Shown: one piece after another, positions 11,871 to 23,015 of the stretch | Layout of the letters: each line of letters begins with the position of its first letter | Position numbering within the stretch: position 1 is the stretch's first letter | Assembly (NCBI GenBank): GCA_027704905.1 | Contig: CM051018.1 | Location: 21,592,114 to 21,656,113 of the forward strand | Source of the DNA: Muraenolepis orangiensis | Lineage: Eukaryota > Chordata > Actinopteri > Gadiformes > Muraenolepididae | DNA length: 64,000 bases | Direction of reading: 5' to 3' | Program-made: the position numbers and the translations under genes | Notes under the pieces: generated by a model | Seen by the model: the letters and a program-made list of their open reading frames with translations, nothing else | Databases searched by the model: none | Told to the model about the DNA's origin: nothing

Positions 11871-12513
11871 TACATCCTGAAATACACCGAAAACATCTGG
11901 ACTATGGACATGAGGCTAACTTAGTTAGCCTCACGTACTTAACAGGGCAAATCCATTTGAACAGAAGCTATGAAACCAGACCTACCATGTTGTTTTTTCG
12001 TAAAGGCAACCTTGTTTCCTGTGGACTGTAATACCAAAATAGATAAGAGATACTTCTTTTAGAAGTATTGTCGTAGTTCAGTATTGTTCCTTCCTAGTTT
12101 CCCTTTCTCCAGCAAAGGAACAATGACAAACCAGGATGTTGTTTTTTAAGGGGGCTGCCATCTGGGATCTGTGTGTCATATCCTTAGTATTCACACCTCA
12201 CTTGTCTGCATACTGGTGATCAACACTAGTTTACCTGTGAAGCCCAGAGTGACAGTTTAGTATTAGTACTGTACAGTATAGTATTAGTAGTGCTGTACAG
12301 TATACACTAGTATAGTATTAGTACTTATATACAGCTTACAGTATATTATTAGGAGTACTATTAAGGTATATAGAGTATAGTGTTAGGAGTACTATACAGT
12401 TAATCGTATAGTATTAGTACTTCTATACAATGCACAGTATATTATTAGGAGTACTATACAGCATATTGAGTATAGTGTTAGTAGTACTGTACAATATACA
12501 GTATAGTAATAGT

Positions 12514-13027
12514 CAGTGGCGGCCGGTGACATCCGAAGTAGGAGGGGCGCACACAATTTGAGTCGCGCATGCGTGACTGGTTTCCTTGTTCGGGCGCAAT
12601 GAAATGCGCTCCCAGAGATCGTATTCAGGACCCTTGATAGGCTACATTTGCCTATCAAATTTGGTACCTACCTCAAAACCTTGACCCTTGATAGGCTACA
12701 TTGCCTATCAAATTTGGTACCTACCTCAAGGTTTGGAGGTAGGTACCAAATTTCTATGAGAGTGACGTCAATGACAAACGAGGGGGGAGAATAGCACGCA
12801 CAACAATGATTTATATTTGCTATATTAACGTTATTGTGCATTTTAAACACAAACATACATAAAATGAGTAATTATTATTCATTTTAAACATGTTTAGTTT
12901 ATTTTTAGGGATCAAAAAAATAAAAAATAAAAAAACACAATTATTATAATTTTAATTTTTTATTTTTTTTTCCTCTCTCAACCAGGTGGGGCGGCGCCCC
13001 TGCGCCCCTATGGACGAGCCGCCACTG
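12514..13027. mobile_element. 514-bp hAT MITE with perfect 8-bp target duplication
   Basis: Starts CAGTGGCGGCCGG and ends CGAGCCGCCACTG, giving a 10-bp inverted terminal match. It is flanked by GTAATAGT on both sides (12506-12513 and 13028-13035), the 8-bp duplication expected for hAT elements. Inside are a tandem duplication and an inverted copy of the stretch around TTTGGTACCTACCTC (12600-12755). It is absent from the paralogous sites at 27839 and 35783. Confidence 0.9.
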
Positions 13028-13297
13028 GTAATAGTACTTCTATACAGCGTACAGTATATTCTTAGGAGTACTATACGCACAACACATAACACGTGATTTG
13101 GGCTGTGACGTCATGAGAAACATCGCTAAACGTCATGAGATCAATCGATCTATCGCAGCTTCTATAAATAGATTTCCATAAAAACATCAACTAACATAAT
13201 ACTATATATATATTTACAACTGCGGTCTCCCAGCTGACAGTAGCATGAAGTAAAATAACGTCCGACGCTCAACATCATTATTATTATTATAACATTA

Positions 13298-13303
13298 TTT
13301 TAT
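13298..13303 (-). promoter_or_regulatory. Poly(A) signal of galectin G2
   Basis: AATAAA on the minus strand, about 105 bp downstream of the G2 stop codon. It is conserved in position in G3 and G4. Confidence 0.6.
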
Positions 13304-13407
13304 TCACAGTAAAGTCAAAAGATACAGAGAGTATGTCGTTATATGATTGTGTATGCTGGCCTACGTCCACATGTGTGGCGTGTGTGTGTCTGTCTGTCTG
13401 TCAGTGT

Positions 13408-16400
13408 TTAGTGGACTTCCAAGGCAGAGAGCTTCAGGTCTCCCTCCACCGCAACGTAGGTGATGACTTTGGTCCCGCTGCGGTTTGGAAAGAGCACTTC
13501 CTGTCCGCCGGGAAGTTCCACTCTGAACTTGTCTCCCATCAGCTTAAACAAAAACTGCAACAACAAAACAAAACGTAAAAACGTATGGAACCAATCTATG
13601 AACATTTATTTCACTTGTGACATTTATATCACCGTTGACCAATAATCTCTCTGTGTGGCGGTCGAGCGGGAAAACTGAGCCGAAGAGCAGAACAAACGGT
13701 TGACCTGGGGCGGCAGTATAGCTCAGGAAGTTGCTGGTTCGATCCCCGTCTCCTCCTAGCAAAAACCGTCGAGGTGTCCTTGAGCAAGACACCCTAAATG
13801 CTCCTGACGTGCCGGCTGTCTCCTTGCACGGCTGACTCCGCCGTCGGTGGTTGAATGGTGTGTATGAATGGGTGAATGTGAGGCATGACTTATATGGGCC
13901 ATTCTACCGAATTGGTTCAAAGTCAGGTTGGAAATATTTTGAAATTTTGAAAGTACACATATCTAGTAAAATAACCGTACATTTCTATGTTGTATTTTAA
14001 GACTGTGTTGGAATGTTTTTCCTCTCCCAAAAATTGTCACTACCGAAACATAGTAATACACTATAGTAAAAAAATATTATATTAACCTGTTAAGATTGTG
14101 TCCTTCCCTTCTCTAAAGAGTATTTTTACAAATATTTCTTGAAGGTTTTCACAATTAAATCAATAAAAATGAAATTTTTACCAAATTTCTAAGTTCAATT
14201 TATACAATTCATCAAAATCGAAATGCAATCTTTCTTTGTAAAATGCATAATACTGATCATATTGATTCCAGAGTTGATGATTGATGAAATTGAACATACA
14301 TTAAACCAATCAGTATGATAACATTTTAGTTGATAACTCGATATACTTTATTTTTTACAAAACATCCAGTGTTTCGGTAGTGACTGCACTGTTTCGGTAG
14401 TGACTGCACTGTTTCGGTAGTTTTCTTTATTGAAGAGAATGTGTTCCATTCTTAAAGTTACACACTGATTTTCAGACTTTAGAACACATTTATTTCAAAA
14501 TGATGGGATTTAACTACTTACCATTCCATTTTGTCACTACCGAAATGATCATGTCACTACATGATCGGTAGTGACAATTCTAGCTAACTTTGAGCATAAC
14601 TAAAAAATGCTAGCAAGCACATGGCTAGCACATGGCTAGCATACACGTCTTTGAAGTGGTGTACACACATAAAAACATAATACTTTGCATAAAACCCCAA
14701 AAGGTTTACTTAATTGAAGAGAATATGTGTTCGGTAGTGACAATTCTTAAGGTTACACGCCGATTTTCAGATTTGGACAGATTTATATCAAAAGTATGGG
14801 ATTTAGCTACTTACCATTCAGCCATGAGGGACAGGGATGCAGTGTCACTGCCTGGTCAAAAATGCAGGGGTGTGGCTAAAAACCAGGCTCAGCCAATGGA
14901 CTAAAATTATTGTGTTTCGGTAGTGACATGAAAACTGGGGACAGTAGTATAGTTTTTTAATTTAAAAATTAAACCCAAAATAAATCTAAATCTTCCAACT
15001 TCTGTTTAAACTTAATCATAAAGATCTTTGTAAATACACCATTGAACAAAATCTAAAAAATGTTTTAAGTGTTATTTACAGAAATTGAAATTTAGATATC
15101 AGGGTTTGGGACAACTACTTCCCAATAGAAAGTACCCTATAAATGATGCTTTTGTATATATTTAGCTTATCACTATCTAATTTAATGCCTTTTGTTTAAA
15201 TAGACCATAACATATTCTTAGTAAATATCTATGTCTGAATACTTAATTGTTTTGTTAAATAGTTTTTCTTGTTGTGGGACCGCACTTTGAACTAATTCGG
15301 TAGTATGCCCCATATAGCGCTTTGGATAAAAGCGCTATATAAATGCAGTCCATTACCATTACCTCGACGTGCTGACCGCGCCAGAAGCCCTGACTGTTCT
15401 GCCGCTGCTCTTCTGCCCAGCAGCCCCCGGCCAGGGAGTTACACACCACCAGGGTGTACCTGCCTCCGGCGCTGCCCGTCTGGAGCCGAGGGTTGAAGTG
15501 GAGCGCCAGGTCCTGCTCCCCGGCACCCAGGTTGACGCTGAACCTGAACGGGCAATAGGGCGCGAGTGTGAGAGGTTCAAGATTCAAGAATTTTTATTTG
15601 CCATTTTCAACAAGTACAATGGAATGCTTACTCCCCATTCCCGCCCACAGTATGAAATTCTGGAACACAGTGTAACGGACACCAGCAGGTGGCGCTGTGC
15701 AGTGGTAATCCTCACTCCCCGATGCCCAAATAGACGTTCTAGGGATGACGCTAGGGCCTATGGCTTTTAGCTCTCACGTTAGAAAGTCTCCTCTCATGCC
15801 GGAGGTCGTCAGTTCGAGCCCAGTGCGGGACACTGACTGGTACAACAATACCGTTGATGGATGATATGTACATGTGTTATATTGTGCAAAAATGGGACAC
15901 AGGGGCGGGGAGGAAACCGGTTTATTGCGATCGATGATAGCGAAACAGAGCAGATGGTACATGCTAGTGCTCCTTCTCGAGTGTGAGTGGTGATGGAGGT
16001 GGATGGTGGACCAACCACACACACAGTACACCATTGATGTCCTGTTTTGGGAAGGCGTGAGCACTTAAGAATGTTAAGAATGTTACCTATTTGCTCCATT
16101 TGGTAGGAATCCCTTCACTCTCAGCTGATCTCCAACCTGAAGATGCACATTCTTCAGCTTGAGCTCCTGTGAAGCACAATGGCATGAGATCCTGTGAAGG
16201 TTAAAACTGCTCTAGATCCTATAAAGCACAGGGTCATGAGGTTAAAGCTGCTCTACATCCTGTAAAGCACAGGTTCAAGAGGGTAAAAGTTGCTCAAGAT
16301 TCAGGTTCAAGCTACTCTAGATCAAGTGAAGGTTAACGCTACTCCTGTTAAGGTTTAAATCAGCTCCATGACTTCTTTGCTGCAGCCAGGACTGGACTGG

Positions 16401-16713
16401 ACTGGACTTCAACTCATTTGGAAAGATCCACCTTCTGTAATTTAGGTCTTCAGACTTAATAGTAGCACTTAATATAGTAGTAGTAATATTATACTTAGTA
16501 GCAGTAATTAGTAGTAGTACTTAGTAGTAGCCTCGGGATGTCCTCATATATCCTGACATTCCATCTTGTAATCCTTACATCCTGAAATACACCGAAAACA
16601 TCTGGACTATGGACATGAGGCTAACTTAGTTAGCCTCACGTACTTAGCAGGGCAAATCCATTTGAACAGAAGCTATGAAACCACCAAATGTGTACATTTA
16701 GAAGACCTACCAT
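13408..16713 (-). CDS. Proto-type galectin, copy G2 (complete, 136 residues)
   Basis: Four coding exons: ATG at 16713-16711, exon 2 16166-16087 (80 bp), exon 3 15543-15363 (181 bp), exon 4 13554-13408 (147 bp with stop). They join in frame (411 nt). Splice sites are GTAGGT, GTAACA and GTAATG donors and CACAG, TTCAG and TTGCAG acceptors. Ligand residues are H43, N45, R47, N63, W70, E73 and R75. The C-terminal exon reads VELPGGQEVLFPNR, as in other galectins. Relative to G3 and G4 it has five extra residues in the loop after HFNPR. Intron 3 is about 1.8 kb because a SINE and a 1.4-kb transposon are nested in it. The 80-bp exon 2 equals the human LGALS1 exon 2 length as I recall it. The product should bind beta-galactosides as a non-covalent dimer; that is inferred from the family. 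Confidence 0.87.
13707..15362 (+). mobile_element. tRNA-derived SINE interrupted by a TIR element
   Basis: The head GGCGGCAGTATAGCTCAGG and GGTTCGATCCC resemble tRNA A and B boxes. The body has TGTCCTTGAGCAAGACACC and the tail GCGCTATATAAATGCAGTCC, a pattern common in teleost SINEs. The SINE is split by the 13896-15311 element. Its CATTAC tail touches galectin exon 3. Confidence 0.75.
13896..15311. mobile_element. 1416-bp TIR element with internal CACTACCGAAA array, complete copy
   Basis: The termini GGGCCATTCTACCGAATTGG and, on the other strand, GGGGCATACTACCGAATTAG are inverted repeats that match over about 29 bp with four mismatches. ATAT flanks both sides. The uninterrupted SINE in G3 (28738-28745) and G4 (36678-36690) is the empty site. 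The motif CTACCGAA is in both terminal repeats and at least eight times inside. No transposase gene is present. The 4-bp duplication does not fit hAT (8 bp) or Tc1 (TA); Sola-like elements make 4-bp duplications, but that assignment is a guess. Confidence 0.8.
15682..15696 (+). promoter_or_regulatory. CTCF-like motif, galectin G2 intron 2
   Basis: Same CCAGCAGGTGGCGCT core, same position and orientation as in G1, G3 and G4. Confidence 0.5.
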
Positions 16714-17479
16714 GTTGTTTTTTCGTAAAGGCAACCTTGTTTCCTGTGGACTGTAATACCTAAATAGATAATATAAGAGATACTTAATATAGAAGTATTG
16801 TCGTAGTTCAGTATTTTTCCTAACTAGTTTCCCTTTCAGGAACAATGACAAACCAGGATGTTGTTTTTTAAGAGGGCTTCCATTTTGGACTTTGAGAGTC
16901 TGTGTGTCATATCCTTAGTATTCACACCTCACTTTTTATTGCCCGGATACTGGTGATCAACACTAGTTTGCCTGTGAAGCCCAGAGTGACAGTTTAGTAT
17001 TAGTACTGTACAGTATAGTATTAGTAGTGCTGTACAGTATACACTAGTATAGTATTAGTACTTATATACAGCGTACAGTATATTATTAGGAGTACTATGA
17101 AGCATATAGAGTATAGTATTAGTAGTACTATACAGTTAATCGTATAGTATTAGTACTTCTATACAATGCACATTATATTATTAGGAGTACTATATAGCAT
17201 ATTGAGTATAGTGTTAGTAGTACTGTACAATATACAGTATAGTACAGTGGCGAAGCGTGTCTATCACAACTGGACCCCCCCCCCCCCCCCCCCCCCTTCG
17301 AAAATTTTGGACGGACGTCACGGAGTAGTCACTTTATGCGTTTATCTCATTTAGGCAGATAAGATTGTCGCAGCCAATTTACAAGTGTACCATAGTTGTA
17401 AAGCAGTGTCCATGTAGTGAAGTAACAGCCCAACACAGACCACCACACACAGGCTATTGATGAAAGGGACGGTCTAACA

Positions 17480-17831
17480 CGCTTCACGTGAAAAGGCTTA
17501 ACGTAACTTAAAGTTCCAAAACAGCAATCAATAATCACTAAATGTCTCTGGCATATGTCTCGTCATTAGCACTTTCACCTGTCACAATATCAAAACCTAA
17601 ATACGGAAGTTATGTTACATTAAGTGTTTTTCTCTCATAAAGCTGCGTTTAGACTTTTCCTTGCTGGCTCAATAGAGAGGAAAACACTTAATGTCACATA
17701 ACGTCCATAATGGTAGGATTTAAGTTTAGATATTTTGACAGTGCTAATGACAAGACATGCCAGAGAAATTTGGTGATTATTGATCACGGTTTTGTAACTC
17801 TTAGTTACGTTAAGTCTTTTCACGTTAAGCG
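17480..17831. repeat. Foldback palindrome, unit 2 copy
   Basis: Paralogue of 3415-3766, nearly identical, with the same arms and loop. Confidence 0.7.
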
Positions 17832-18009
17832 ATGCAAAGAAAAATCAAGTCAAAACTCTCAATTCAAATGCAACAATGCTTAACAAACTCAAGACAGCCA
17901 TTAACTAATCAGTCAACAAGTGTGTGGAAACAAAATGCAACAACCAGCTCAATGAGATGCAACACTGCGACAAAACCAGCAAAGACAAATGAGTCTCACT
18001 CACCAATGA

Positions 18010-19258
18010 TGTTCACGTAAAGACCAAATCCATTCTGCTGTCCTTCTGGATGAATTGTTCGACCACCCGGTCATAAAGCTTCTTCTTCTTTCGTGTATCA
18101 TCGTCATATGTCCAGCTCAGTGTCACAAAGCCACGCTCTCGTCTCTGGTCCCACTTGGAAGAGGCCAGCCTCTGAAGGAGGTCTGCACAGAGGACAGGTG
18201 GTGATTATGTGGTCGGCAGTCTGCTCAGGCTCGCCACACTCACATACTGCGCTGTCTGCCAGGCCCCACTCCTTCATGGACGCTTTGAAGCGACCAACCC
18301 CAGTACGGAGGCGGTTCAGCAGGGTCCAATGCCGGCGTGGTAGATGTTCTCCTTTGACTCCATCTCCCGGATCTTGGATGTGATGGTGCAGACGTGTGGG
18401 CTCAGCCGACTCCCATTCCTGCTTCCAGGAAGTTGCTAGCCATGCCCTTGTAGACAGGTCCTCAGGGATGGAACCAAGCATCTCTTGTGCTGTCCTGTTG
18501 TAGGGGTGACGGGACTTGAGTCTGCTTGGGGGCGCTGCCTTTGTTGTTGTTTCGTGCAGGATATGCCAGTCATGTTCTTGGGCTTTCCTTGCAAGTGCGA
18601 GGATAGCGGCCTCTCGTCGGAGACCGGCCGGGGCAATTCCCGCTAGGACTGGCAGATAGGACACGGGGGTGGGCTTCAGGCAACCGGTTATGATCCGAAG
18701 GGCATTGTTGATGATAGGATCAACCTTCTTCACATGTGGGCTTCTACTCCAGACTGGGGCGCAGTATTCGGCAGCAGAGAACACCAGGGCTTGTGTGGAG
18801 ATTCGTAGTGTCCTGGCGGAGACACCCCAGGTTGTGCCAGCAAGGCGGCGGATAAGCGAGACCCTTGCTGTCACTTTGACTCTCACTTCCTCAAGGTGCT
18901 GTTTGTAGGACAGTGTCCTGTCCAGCCGAACACCGAGGTACTTGGGGGCTAGTTGGTGCTCCAGACGCTTGTTGTCGACGGACACCGACAGTTCCCTTTT
19001 GGCCTCTCTGTTGCACAGGTGGTATGCGGCCGACACAGTCTTCCCAGTACTGAGCTGCAGACGCCACTTGCGCAGGTAGGCAGCCAAGATGCCCATGTCC
19101 TGGTTGAGACCCTGTTCCACCGCTGACCATGTTGTTCGACGCAGCATGATGGCCAGATCATCCGCGTAACCATATTGTCTGGATGTTGTCTCCGGGAGGT
19201 CGTGGATGTAAATATTAAACAGCAGTGGTGAGAGGACAGACCCCTGTGGCACCCCGTT
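18010..19258 (-). mobile_element. LINE fragment, 5' end removed by a deletion
   Basis: Paralogue of the LINE at 3951-6158 but keeping only the C-terminal reverse transcriptase part, from PQGSVLSPLLFNIY through YADD to the cysteine motif and a natural stop. Its frame is intact where the unit 1 copy is shifted. It stops abruptly at 19258 in CCCCGTTT, then continues as the sequence found at about 9050 in unit 1, so about 3.86 kb are missing. Confidence 0.85.
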
Positions 19259-19464
19259 TTATATTATATATATTAATATATATCTACTCCTGTTTGCGCA
19301 CAGTTTCCCTTTCCAAAAAATATATTTATTGAATAAAATATAAAAATATCAGGTCGGGAGATTAGACTGTCAAGTTCCGATGCTCCCTCTACCCTCCCTC
19401 CCTCTCTACCCTCCCTCCCTCCCTCCCTCCCCGTCTGCTGCACCGCGGTGCGGACAGTCCTCGG

Positions 19465-20574
19465 CAGTCCCTTCAGACAGGTAGCAGCACCTCCCACCTT
19501 ACAGTCCCTTCAGACAGGTAGCAGCACCTCCCACCTTACAGTCCCTTCAGACAGGTAGCAGCACCTCCCACCTTACGGTCCCTTCAGACAGGTAGCAGCA
19601 CCTCCCACCTTACAGTCCCTTCAGGCAGGTAGCAGCACCTCCCACCTTACAGTCCCTTCAGACAGGTAGCAGCACCTCCCACCTTACAGTCCCTTCAGAC
19701 AGGTAGCAGCACCTCCCACCTTACAGTCCCTTCAGACAGGTAGCAGCACCTCCCACTGTACAGTCCCTTCAGACAGGTAGCAGCACCTCCCACCTTACGG
19801 TCCCTTCAGACAGGTAGCAGCACCTCCCACCTTACAGTCCCTTCAGACAGTTAGCAGCACCTCCCACCTTACAGTCCCTTCAGACAGGTAGCAGCACCTC
19901 CCACCTTACAGTCCCTTCAGACAGGTAGCAGCACCTCCCACCTTACAGTCCCTTCAGACAGGTAGCAGCACCTCCCACCTTACAGTCCCTTCAGACAGGT
20001 AGCAGCACCTCCCACCTTACAGTCCCTTCAGACAGGTAGCAGCACCTCCCACCTTACAGTCCCTTCAGACAGGTAGCAGCACCTCCCACCTTACAGTCCC
20101 TTCAGACAGGTAGCAGCACCTCCCACCTTACAGTCCCTTCAGACAGGTAGCAGCACCTCCCACCTTACAGTCCCTTCAGACAGGTAGCAGCACCTCCCAC
20201 CTTACAGTCCCTTCAGACAGGTAGCAGCACCTCCCACCTTACAGTCCCTTCAGACAGGTAGCAGCACCTCCCACCTTACAGTCCCTTCAGACAGGTAGCA
20301 GCACCTCCCACCTTACAGTCCCTTCAGACAGGTAGCAGCACCTCCCACCTTACAGTCCCTTCAGACAGGTAGCAGCACCTCCCACCTTACAGTCCCTTCA
20401 GACAGGTAGCAGCACCTCCCACCTTACAGTCCCTTCAGACAGGTAGCAGCACCTCCCACCTTACAGTCCCTTCAGACAGGTAGCAGCACCTCCCACCTTA
20501 CAGTCCCTTCAGACAGGTAGCAGCACCTCCCACCTTACGGTCCCTTCAGACAGGTAGCAGCACCTCCCACCTTA
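19465..20574. repeat. 37-bp VNTR, 30 copies
   Basis: Same unit as 9282-9954. The start-to-start distance is 1110 bp, exactly 30 units. Most units are identical, with few variants, suggesting recent homogenisation. Confidence 0.9.
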
Positions 20575-21590
20575 CAGTCCCATGTGATGCCAGCTTTTCT
20601 TGGCTTGTTTGAAGGTGAGTGGTGATGAACAAATGACTAAGCTGCCAGTGCCTCGAGTTTACAGCTAATTAGCCAAAAGAAAAAAACAAATGTAGTTAAC
20701 TAAGGTACTAGCTAATGGATAAGTTAGCTCAAAGTTGAGCTAAGGCAATTTATCATGGGCATACAGGCTAATGTACTGTACTTAAGGGGAGACACTACAG
20801 GTGAATACAGTCAAATGTGTATCTAATAACGTCATCACAATCACCACATTGATATGCAAATTAGGCGTTAACTAAGCCTAATTAAAATGTGCTAATTTGC
20901 ATGCATTTACCAAGGCATTGCAGGTGAAAAGACAAAACATATCACCTCACAACTTCCCCAGATAGTTACTTACGTCAAGTCAGTATTTTCCCCTGAAATG
21001 ATATGTTTAAATATGCAGATTAGCTTTAAATCTATAGATGAATTCAGACAGGGTAGTAAAACAAACACCATTTCGTTTTTTGGAAGTTTTCTTTCCATTA
21101 GAGTGAAAGAAAACATGGAAGCTAAATAGACCAAAATAACTAAATGTAGTACATGAAAAAACTATCTTTTTGCCTGTAATGTCCTGCCTTAAACAGTAAC
21201 TTCATAATTTTGATTGTTGGCTGCTCATTTAATAACTATTCTTTTGACTAGTTTGTTGTACGCTGATAGATCTTAATCATTACATGATACAGCGACCCAC
21301 CTGATATGTTGGAATAATGGAGAATGAGACGGGAGTTAACGTTGGAGTTGAGTCTACTCCATTTAATGAACACACACACTCAAACAAGATCCGGTCACCA
21401 CATATAAAACATCGCGCATTGATACCGTGCAATGAGTATAGTGCCAGATGTAACACCACCCTCATATGTGAAAGGAGGGAATTGTAGTTACACTGAAACT
21501 AACTCCTTGTCAACAGCAGTTATTTTATGTTATGTGTGCAGTAAGTGTAATACTAATAATAATAATAATAATAATAATAATGTATCAGCT
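20575..21590. other. Unassigned block, unit 2 copy
   Basis: Paralogue of 9955-10976, ending in an (AAT)n run. No gene seen. Confidence 0.5.
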
Positions 21591-21911
21591 TTAATAAGGT
21601 TAAAGCTGCTCTAGATCCTGTAAAGCACAGGTTCAAGAGGGTTAAAGTTGCTCAAGATTCAGTGAAGGTTCAAGCTGCTCTAGATCAAGTGAAGGTTAAC
21701 CTAGATCCTGTTAAGGTTTAAATCAGCTCTATGACTTCTTTGCTGCAGCCAGGACTGGACTTCAACTCATTTGGAAAGATCCACCTTCTGTAATTTAGCT
21801 CTTCAGACTTAATAGTAGCACTTAATATAGTAGTAGTAATATTATACTTAGTAGCAGTAATTAGTAGTAGTACTAGTAGTAGCCTCGGGATGTCCTTATA
21901 TATATATATAT

Positions 21912-22500
21912 CAGTGGTGAAGCGTCAGGGCCTTCAAGGTATTCAGAGAAGACCCTGGAACTCTCAGATGAAACAAAAAAATCGAATTAATTGTATTAAT
22001 AAATTGTAATACAATTTAATCAAATTTAAATAAAATGAATAAATGAGAATGGTATCTGTGTTGTTATCTGTTATATTACAGTTACGTTGATTTGTTTGTC
22101 TTTCTCGGTCCATGCACGACGCATTTCAGTGGTTTTGTGTTGGAAAAACAATGCAACCAATCAGATCATTTTCTAGGTTGCTGGGAAGAATATCCTTCAA
22201 CCAAAGTATTCCCGATGACTTTGGTCCTTAGACTGAATGAGAGCGTACGTTTGGATTGACAATTTGATCAACCAATCATAAAGTGATTTGTAGCCAATGG
22301 GCGTATTCTTTCAGATTTCCCCACAGCTCAATAGGGAGCTAGAAGGTATACGGCTGGAGCGAGAGGGGATCTAGCGTAGTGCTACGTTGTTTCTACGTAG
22401 GATTTTACATCAAAATGGCGAAGGCGAAGATGATGGGCTGTTACTTCACTACATGGACACTGCTTTACCAACTATGGTACACAATGGTACACTACACACT
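21912..22500. mobile_element. hAT-like non-autonomous element, unit 2 copy
   Basis: Paralogue of 11298-11870, starting CAGTGGTGAAGCG after a TA run. It has a short extra insertion near 22208-22222. Confidence 0.5.
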
Positions 22501-22599
22501 ACATCCTGAAATACACCGAAAACATCTGGACTATGGACATGAGGCTAACTTAGTTAGCCTCACGTACTTAACAGGGCAAATCCATTTGAACAGAAGCTA

Positions 22600-22690
22600 T
22601 GAAACCAGACCTACCATGTTGTTTCTTCGTAAAGGCAACCTTGTTTCCTGTGGACTGTAATACCAAAATAGATAATATAAGAGATACTTC
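22600..22690 (-). pseudogene. Galectin exon 1 relic, unit 2
   Basis: ATG at 22617-22615 directly followed by GTAGGT, with the 5' leader and TATA-like stretch of the other galectin copies. Intron 1 is partly present to the left, but no exon 2 follows: the deletion at 19258 removed the segment that holds the exon-2 relic in unit 1. Confidence 0.65.
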
Positions 22691-23015
22691 TTTTAGAAGT
22701 ATTGTCGTAGTTCAGTATTGTTCCTTCCTAGTTTCCCTTTCTCCAGCAAAGGAACAATGACAAACCAGGATGTTGTTTTTTAAGGGGGCTGCCATCTGGG
22801 ATCTGTGTGTCATATCCTTAGTATTCACACCTCACTTGTCTGCATACTGGTGATCAACACTAGTTTACCTGTGAAGCCCAGAGTGACAGTTTAGTATTAG
22901 TATTGTACAGTATAGTATTAGTAGTGCTGTACAGTATACACTAGTATAGTATTAGTACTTATATACAGCTTATATACAGCTATACTATTAAGCATATAGA
23001 GTATAGTGTTAGTAG

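Larger units (their letters stand above)
8160..11988 (-). pseudogene. Galectin relic between G1 and G2 (exon 1 and broken exon 2 only)
   Basis: The complement of 8221-8160 reproduces galectin exon 2, but codon 18 is TAG instead of AAG, and the last 20 bp of the exon are replaced by sequence leading into the hAT relic. An intact exon 1, ATG followed by GTAGGT, lies at 11988-11986. Exons 3 and 4 are absent; the LINE and hAT relics occupy the region where they would be. The intron between is swollen to 3.7 kb by two minisatellites and other inserts. It cannot make a galectin. Confidence 0.8.

Noticed and set aside
11750..12031. 93-residue frame starting MLRCFYVGFYVKMAKAKMMG
   Set aside because: It crosses from a hAT-like element into galectin flank sequence, including the antisense of galectin exon 1; not a plausible gene.
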